A DNA stretch of 10,478 nucleotides from Geminicoccaceae bacterium. GTDB lineage: Bacteria > Pseudomonadota > Alphaproteobacteria > Geminicoccales > Geminicoccaceae. The stretch spans positions 1 to 10,478 of the forward strand of contig JAGREZ010000403.1 of assembly GCA_020446285.1 (NCBI GenBank), read 5' to 3'. Positions 7,520 to 10,478 of this stretch are shown in pieces. Position 1 is the stretch's first letter; each line of letters opens with the position of its first letter. The notes under the pieces were generated by a model, which saw nothing but the letters and a program-made list of their open reading frames with translations, made no database searches and was not told the DNA's origin. A program made the translations under genes and the position numbers.

Positions 7520-7654
7520 GGAACTGTCCCGATAGTGTCGCAGGGGCCGGAAACGCCATCCCCCGAAGCGCTCCGGCCACCTGCCTTGCGGAAAACCGAC
7601 CCTTGTTCGGCGCCCGGCCGCAAGCTGCGGCCGTGCGCCCGGGGGGCGCCTTTC
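7520..7654 (-). promoter_or_regulatory. Intercistronic hairpin cluster between binding protein and permease genes
   Basis: Just after the binding-protein stop several GC-rich inverted repeats overlap. CGGCCGCA (7615-7622) pairs with TGCGGCCG (7626-7633) around a 3-nt loop. GCGCCC (7635-7640) pairs with GGGCGC (7644-7649). GGCGCCC (7609-7615) can alternatively pair with GGGCGCC (7644-7650) to enclose the rest. No clean U-run follows, although GGTTTT occurs further on (near 7594-7599). In many binding-protein-dependent transporters such elements protect the 5' mRNA or partly stop transcription so the binding protein is in excess; that role is inferred here. Confidence 0.65.
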
Positions 7655-8719
7655 CTACCCGCGATACTGGATCTGGCCCGTGACCCGGCCCCAGTAATCG
7701 GAATAGTCGATGGGCGCCGGCTCGCCGCGCACTTCCGCAAGATTGTCGGCGGTGACGACGATACCGGTGCCGTAGAATTCGCGATGCTCGTGCGGCTCGC
7801 CGGCGATGTCGAGCGCGCCAGTGGCGGTAGCGTGAGCGATGGACAGGCCCATGCCGCCGGTCCAGGCCGGATCCCAGGCAACCGTGCCGGCCATCTCGCC
7901 CGCCTCGATCGCCGCATAGGCGGCCTCGATGCCGTCGATGCCGGTCACCGGCACGTCACCGGCGCGGCCGTCCTGCCGCAGGGCCTCGAGCGCGCCGATG
8001 GCCATGCCGTCATTGGCCGCCCAGACACCCTTGATCTCGTCGCCGAAACGGGTGAGCCATGCCTGCATGATCTCGAACGCCTTGGTCTCGTTCCAGTCGC
8101 CCGGCTGGAAGTCGAGCACCTCGACCTTGCCACCCGAGGCTTCCACGGCCTGCTCCATGCCGAGCTTGCGCTCGATCGCGGGAACGTTGGAGAGAATGCC
8201 GCCGATGGCGACGATGCCGCCCGCGCCGCCCATGGATTCGATCAGCTTCTCGGTGATCGCCTTCGATGTCGGAACGCCGTCGAAGGACATGTGCGCGACA
8301 TAGCTCGGATCGAAGTCCCAGGGATGCAGGTCTTCCGGCTTGTTCCACTGGGTGACGACAAAGGCGCCGGCAGCGGCGCATTCCTCGACGATCACGCGCG
8401 CGTCGGGACTGTCGTTCGGGTCGATGTTGAGCACCAGCTTGCCGCCGGTGCGCGAGAGCAGCGCACGCACATCGGCGATGCCCTTTTCCGAATTGCCCTC
8501 GGTGACCAGCATCTCGAACGGCGCGCCGGCCGATTTGGCATACGTCTCCGCTCCCTTGGCGAAGGTCGCATGATAGGGATTGGCGAGGCTGCGCATGGAC
8601 ACGGCACAGGTCCATTCCTCGGCCCGTGCGATGCGCGGCCCCAGCCCGGCGATCACGCCGGTTGCAGCGGTTGCCTGAAGAAACTGCCGGCGATTGCTGC
8701 CGAACGGCTTGATGAACAT
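7655..8719 (-). CDS. Tat-exported periplasmic substrate-binding protein of a sugar-type ABC transporter
   Basis: This 354-residue protein captures the solute in the periplasm and delivers it to the two permeases. ATG at 8719 is chosen because AAGGGAGG (plus 8727-8734) lies 7 nt upstream; the in-frame ATG at 8743 lies upstream of that site. Residues 1-33 are a twin-arginine signal (SNRRQFLQ with Arg10-Arg11, hydrophobic core, ARA cleavage before EEW), so it is probably exported folded. The mature part fits the Peripla_BP_4 (ribose-binding-like) fold: CAVSMRSLANPYHATFAKGAE opening, DVRALLSRTGGKLVLNIDPND, GGIVAIGGILSN in the hinge region, VWAANDGMAIGALEALRQ and VPVTGIDGIEAAYAAIEAGEMAGTVAWDP. The spaced NPYH, TQWN and AANDGMA motifs are typical ligand-pocket positions. 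It heads the transporter operon behind a promoter and candidate operator. The ligand is not known; context with an FAD oxidase leaves amines or amino sugars possible. Confidence 0.94.
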   Translation of the reverse strand: MFIKPFGSNRRQFLQATAATGVIAGLGPRIARAEEWTCAVSMRSLANPYHATFAKGAETYAKSAGAPFEMLVTEGNSEKGIADVRALLSRTGGKLVLNIDPNDSPDARVIVEECAAAGAFVVTQWNKPEDLHPWDFDPSYVAHMSFDGVPTSKAITEKLIESMGGAGGIVAIGGILSNVPAIERKLGMEQAVEASGGKVEVLDFQPGDWNETKAFEIMQAWLTRFGDEIKGVWAANDGMAIGALEALRQDGRAGDVPVTGIDGIEAAYAAIEAGEMAGTVAWDPAWTGGMGLSIAHATATGALDIAGEPHEHREFYGTGIVVTADNLAEVRGEPAPIDYSDYWGRVTGQIQYRG

Positions 8720-8726
8720 CCTGACG

Positions 8727-8734
8727 CCTCCCTT
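8727..8734 (-). promoter_or_regulatory. Ribosome binding site of the substrate-binding protein gene
   Basis: The minus-strand AAGGGAGG is followed by a 7-nt spacer and ATG 8719. It decides against the longer reading from 8743. Confidence 0.75.
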
Positions 8735-8811
8735 GACGTTCATTCACTCGATGACCGGCTCACCGCCGGGGCGTTGCCCCGAAACCGGCCGACTGACGAC
8801 CCGTGACATGA

Positions 8812-8827
8812 GTAACCATCTGGTTAC
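8812..8827. promoter_or_regulatory. Candidate operator: perfect inverted repeat at the transporter transcription start
   Basis: gtaacc-atct-ggttac is a perfect 6-bp inverted repeat with a 4-bp centre. It lies directly downstream of the predicted -10 element, over the expected start of transcription, a classic repressor position. The core AACCA-nn-TGGTT resembles operators of TetR-family members such as RutR (TGACCA-nn-TGGTCA). A TetR-family gene sits at the right edge, so autoregulated control of this locus is a plausible inference. Confidence 0.6.
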
Positions 8828-8832
8828 ACGCT

Positions 8833-8861
8833 GTACTGCCGCAGGCCGGCATGCCTGTCAA
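8833..8861 (-). promoter_or_regulatory. Predicted sigma-70-type promoter of the transporter operon
   Basis: On the minus strand a perfect -35 TTGACA (8861-8856) is followed after 17 nt by CAGTAC (8838-8833). The -10 is a poor match to TATAAT; shifted readings are possible. Alphaproteobacterial promoters often keep the -35 better than the -10. It lies downstream of the hairpin terminator and about 110 nt upstream of the binding-protein start. Confidence 0.5.
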
Positions 8862-8882
8862 GACGAGGCTGGACGGGTTTTT

Positions 8883-8914
8883 CAAACACTCCGCCGCCTG
8901 CGGCGGAGTGTTTG
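8883..8914. terminator. Perfect 15-bp-arm hairpin, likely (bidirectional) terminator
   Basis: caaacactccgccgc (8883-8897) and gcggcggagtgtttg (8900-8914) are exact reverse complements separated by 2 nt (in practice a 14-bp stem with a 4-nt loop). The stem has a GC-rich top and an A/T base, so each strand ends its 3' arm with GUGUUUG. It lies 129 bp after the oxidase gene and just before the transporter promoter, where a terminator is expected. The U-run is short, so termination strength is uncertain. Confidence 0.65.
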
Positions 8915-9043
8915 CCTCGTTTGCGTTCAGGCGCCACGCAGGCTGCGCTCCCGGTCGGTCGCTAGTCGGAGCTTCGCTCCTCCATCCGCCGCAAACAACG
9001 GGGATGGACCCCAGGAGAGTCAAACGCCGTTCCACCGACCCGT

Positions 9044-10147
9044 TCAGCTGGTGTCGAAACGTGTGGGCGAAAATGGTTCCATTGACGGGTCCAGAGTGCC
9101 GCGGGCGATCATCGGCGCCAGCAGACCGGCATGTGCGGCGGCGAGGGTCACGCCGCTGTGGCATGTGGCGGCGAATGCGCCCGGCATGGTCTCCGACTGC
9201 CGGTAGATCGGGCATCCATCGGGGCTCATCACCCGAAGCGCACCCCAGCAGCGAAGGATCCTGACGCCGTCGAGGAACGGAAACGCGCGGACGGCCCGCC
9301 TCGCGATATCGCGCAGGACGGGTGTCGTGACCCCGTCATCGAACCCGGCTTCCTCGTGACTGTCGCCGATCTGGATCGTTCCCTCGACCGTCTGGCGAAC
9401 CCAGTTGGTGGGATGGTGCAGGCGCGGCGCCTGTCTTTCGGTGATCATAACCTGACCGCGCTGCGGACGCACCGGCACGCTCAGGCCGACCATGGGTGCC
9501 AGCCTCGCCGAGCCGAGGCCGGCCGCGAGCACGATCCGGCCTGCCAGAAAGCTGCCCTTGGCGGTCATGACGGAAAAGCCCTTCGCGATCCGTTCGACCG
9601 AAGCCTCGGTCTCGATGCGGCCGCCGTCGTTGCGAAAGCCGGTCACGAGTGCGCGCAGCAGCAGGAGCGGGCTGACATGCCCGTCATGTGCCGTCCACGA
9701 GCCGCCGACGACCTCCGGGCCGACATCGGGAAGAATGTCGCGAACGCCGTTGCGGTCGAGGATCTCGAAATCGACGCGGGTTTCCGCGGGCGCCGCGGCG
9801 GCAATCGCCGCAAGCTTGCCTCGCCGTTCATCGAGATCGGCTTCATCGAGGGCAATATCGATCCCGCCGACCTTGCGATAGCCCACATCGATGCCGGTTT
9901 CCTGTTTGAGACGGTCGGCGAAACCCGGCCAGAGATCGGCGGAACGACGGGTCCAGCCGGCATAGGCCGGCATGCCGGCCCCCTTGCCCTGAACCCAGAC
10001 GAGACCGAAATTGCCGCGGCTGGCACGATGCGCGACATCGCCCTCGTCGAGCACCAGAACGTCCGCCCCCTCCCGTTGCAACCCCGTGGCGATCGCCATT
10101 CCGACGAGCCCGCCGCCGATGACGATTACATCCGCTGTCATCCGCAT
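9044..10147 (-). CDS. FAD-dependent oxidoreductase, DAO/glycine oxidase-like family
   Basis: This 367-residue cytoplasmic flavoenzyme probably oxidises an amine or amino acid C-N bond. The start at ATG 10147 has AGAGGAG (plus 10154-10160) 6 nt upstream; ATG 10141 gives an ATGA overlap with the regulator stop and is the alternative. The N-terminus is a Rossmann FAD site: VIVIGGGLVGMAIATGL (GGGLVG about 11-16) and an acidic residue at the end of the second strand (VLVLDEGD, Glu35). SRGNFGLVWVQG follows where DAO enzymes contact the flavin. The substrate half carries RPQRGQVM and a C-terminal FAD-closing segment MSPDGCPIYRQ...ATCHSGVTLAAAHAGLLAPMI. Relatives include D-amino acid dehydrogenase, glycine/sarcosine oxidase and HcnC/OoxB-type subunits; none can be singled out, and no HcnA/OoxA-like partner is present here. 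Size is normal and the gene looks intact. It overlaps the regulator by 10 nt. Confidence 0.9.
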   Translation of the reverse strand: MRMTADVIVIGGGLVGMAIATGLQREGADVLVLDEGDVAHRASRGNFGLVWVQGKGAGMPAYAGWTRRSADLWPGFADRLKQETGIDVGYRKVGGIDIALDEADLDERRGKLAAIAAAAPAETRVDFEILDRNGVRDILPDVGPEVVGGSWTAHDGHVSPLLLLRALVTGFRNDGGRIETEASVERIAKGFSVMTAKGSFLAGRIVLAAGLGSARLAPMVGLSVPVRPQRGQVMITERQAPRLHHPTNWVRQTVEGTIQIGDSHEEAGFDDGVTTPVLRDIARRAVRAFPFLDGVRILRCWGALRVMSPDGCPIYRQSETMPGAFAATCHSGVTLAAAHAGLLAPMIARGTLDPSMEPFSPTRFDTS

Positions 10148-10478
10148 CCGCCGCTCCTCTCCGCTCCCGCCTGTCCGTCCCCGCCATCCGGCATCGCCGC
10201 CACGCAACCATCCGGCATCGCCGTCACGCAACGAAGAACCATGTCCTCGATGAACCCCAGCCGCTCGGCGCGGGCCTGTTCGGAACCCATGTCGCGGCTG
10301 TAGATGACGCTGAGCGTGAAGCGGTTGGTGAGGTAGTAGTAACCGAGTGCTGCGATCGAGATATAGAGCTGGTTGGGATCGACACCCCGGCGGAACACGC
10401 CCTCGCGCACGCCGCGATCGAGCAGGTCCGCGATCATGCGGATGAAGGGCGAATGCATCTCGAGGATCCGCGTCGAGC
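10138..10478 (-). CDS. TetR-family transcriptional regulator, C-terminal part (5' end beyond window)
   Basis: The frame is open from the right edge to TGA at 10138, giving 112 residues; the N-terminal DNA-binding domain lies outside. The visible part reads MHSPFIRMIADLLDRGVREG, then VFRRGVDPNQLYISIAALGYYYLTNRFTL divided by a Gly-rich turn, then a helix with GFIEDMVLRCV. This pattern (long helix, PxQLYISIAALxYYYL, final helix) is what TetR C-terminal ligand/dimer domains look like. The last about 25 residues after CVTAMPDG are Gly-rich, come partly from a 24-bp duplication, and look unstructured. The stop overlaps the oxidase start, so both are co-translated. It is the natural candidate to bind the inverted repeat before the transporter operon. 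Without the helix-turn-helix the family call rests on the C-terminal pattern only. Confidence 0.75.
   Translation of the reverse strand, partial: STRILEMHSPFIRMIADLLDRGVREGVFRRGVDPNQLYISIAALGYYYLTNRFTLSVIYSRDMGSEQARAERLGFIEDMVLRCVTAMPDGCVAAMPDGGDGQAGAERSGGCG
10154..10160 (-). promoter_or_regulatory. Ribosome binding site of the oxidase gene, inside the regulator gene
   Basis: The minus-strand AGAGGAG ends 6 nt before ATG 10147 and 12 nt before ATG 10141. It supports the 10147 start and lies within the last codons of the upstream regulator, as expected for coupled genes. Confidence 0.65.
10184..10231. repeat. 24-bp tandem duplication in the regulator C-terminus
   Basis: Units 10184-10207 and 10208-10231 are identical except for one base (c at 10200, t at 10224). 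They are in frame and encode CVTAMPDG followed by CVAAMPDG at the tail of the TetR-family protein. The duplication adds eight residues without breaking the frame. Confidence 0.85.

Larger units (their letters stand above)
8720..9043. other. 324-bp regulatory gap upstream of the transporter operon
   Basis: No gene is supported here. In minus-strand order it holds a small hairpin GGAGC/GCTCC (8968-8980), a perfect 15-bp-arm hairpin (8883-8914), a TTGACA promoter (8861-8833), a 16-bp inverted repeat (8812-8827), a leader of about 107 nt with a CGGGGC/GCCCCG hairpin (8767-8781), and the ribosome site of the binding-protein gene. Confidence 0.7.

Noticed and set aside
7535..8806. Plus-strand open frame (423 codons) opposite the binding-protein gene
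   Set aside because: Covers the antisense of a clear periplasmic binding protein, with no ribosome site or recognisable domain.
8760..9215. Minus-strand frame of 151 codons across the gap before the transporter operon
   Set aside because: It runs through the oxidase end, the perfect hairpin, the promoter and the palindrome, has no ribosome site or motif, and its composition is unlike a protein.
9131..10303. Plus-strand open frame (390 codons) opposite the oxidase gene
   Set aside because: Antisense shadow of a gene with an obvious FAD-binding motif.

Overview
This is a GC-rich (visibly well above 60%) stretch of a bacterial chromosome or large replicon. Its codon use, gene families and RbsA/BPD_transp_2-type transporter suggest an alphaproteobacterium; the sequence does not let me name a genus. 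Every gene I accept lies on the minus strand, so the window is best read from right to left. The many long plus-strand open frames are antisense shadows caused by the high GC content.

Right part (about 10478 to 4112): a nutrient uptake and oxidation locus. It opens with the C-terminal end of a TetR-family regulator (cut by the window edge). An FAD-dependent amine/D-amino-acid oxidase-type enzyme overlaps the end of that regulator. A 324-bp gap follows, holding a strong perfect hairpin (likely terminator), a TTGACA-type promoter and a perfect 6+4+6 inverted repeat sitting at the expected transcription start (candidate operator). Next comes a complete CUT2-like ABC importer: Tat-exported substrate-binding protein, permease, two-domain ATPase and second permease. 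The binding-protein gene is separated from the rest by 135 bp with several strong hairpins, an arrangement that typically lets the binding protein be made in excess. The other three genes are packed with an ATGA overlap and a 7-bp gap. The imported solute is probably a sugar or small polar compound; whether it is also the oxidase substrate is inference.

Left part (about 4111 to 1): after a 363-bp gap with no clear gene comes a three-gene run of exported proteins with short spacers. These are a secreted caspase-like (C14) protein fused to an FGE-sulfatase-fold domain that lacks the catalytic cysteines, a small four-cysteine lipoprotein, and an unrecognised exported protein whose long C-terminal part is extremely acidic and Ser-Asp-Gly rich. 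This last gene carries 9-bp and 36-bp tandem DNA repeats and runs off the left edge. The cassette looks like an envelope-located module of unknown role and is the most unusual content of the window. I could not tie it to any described system.
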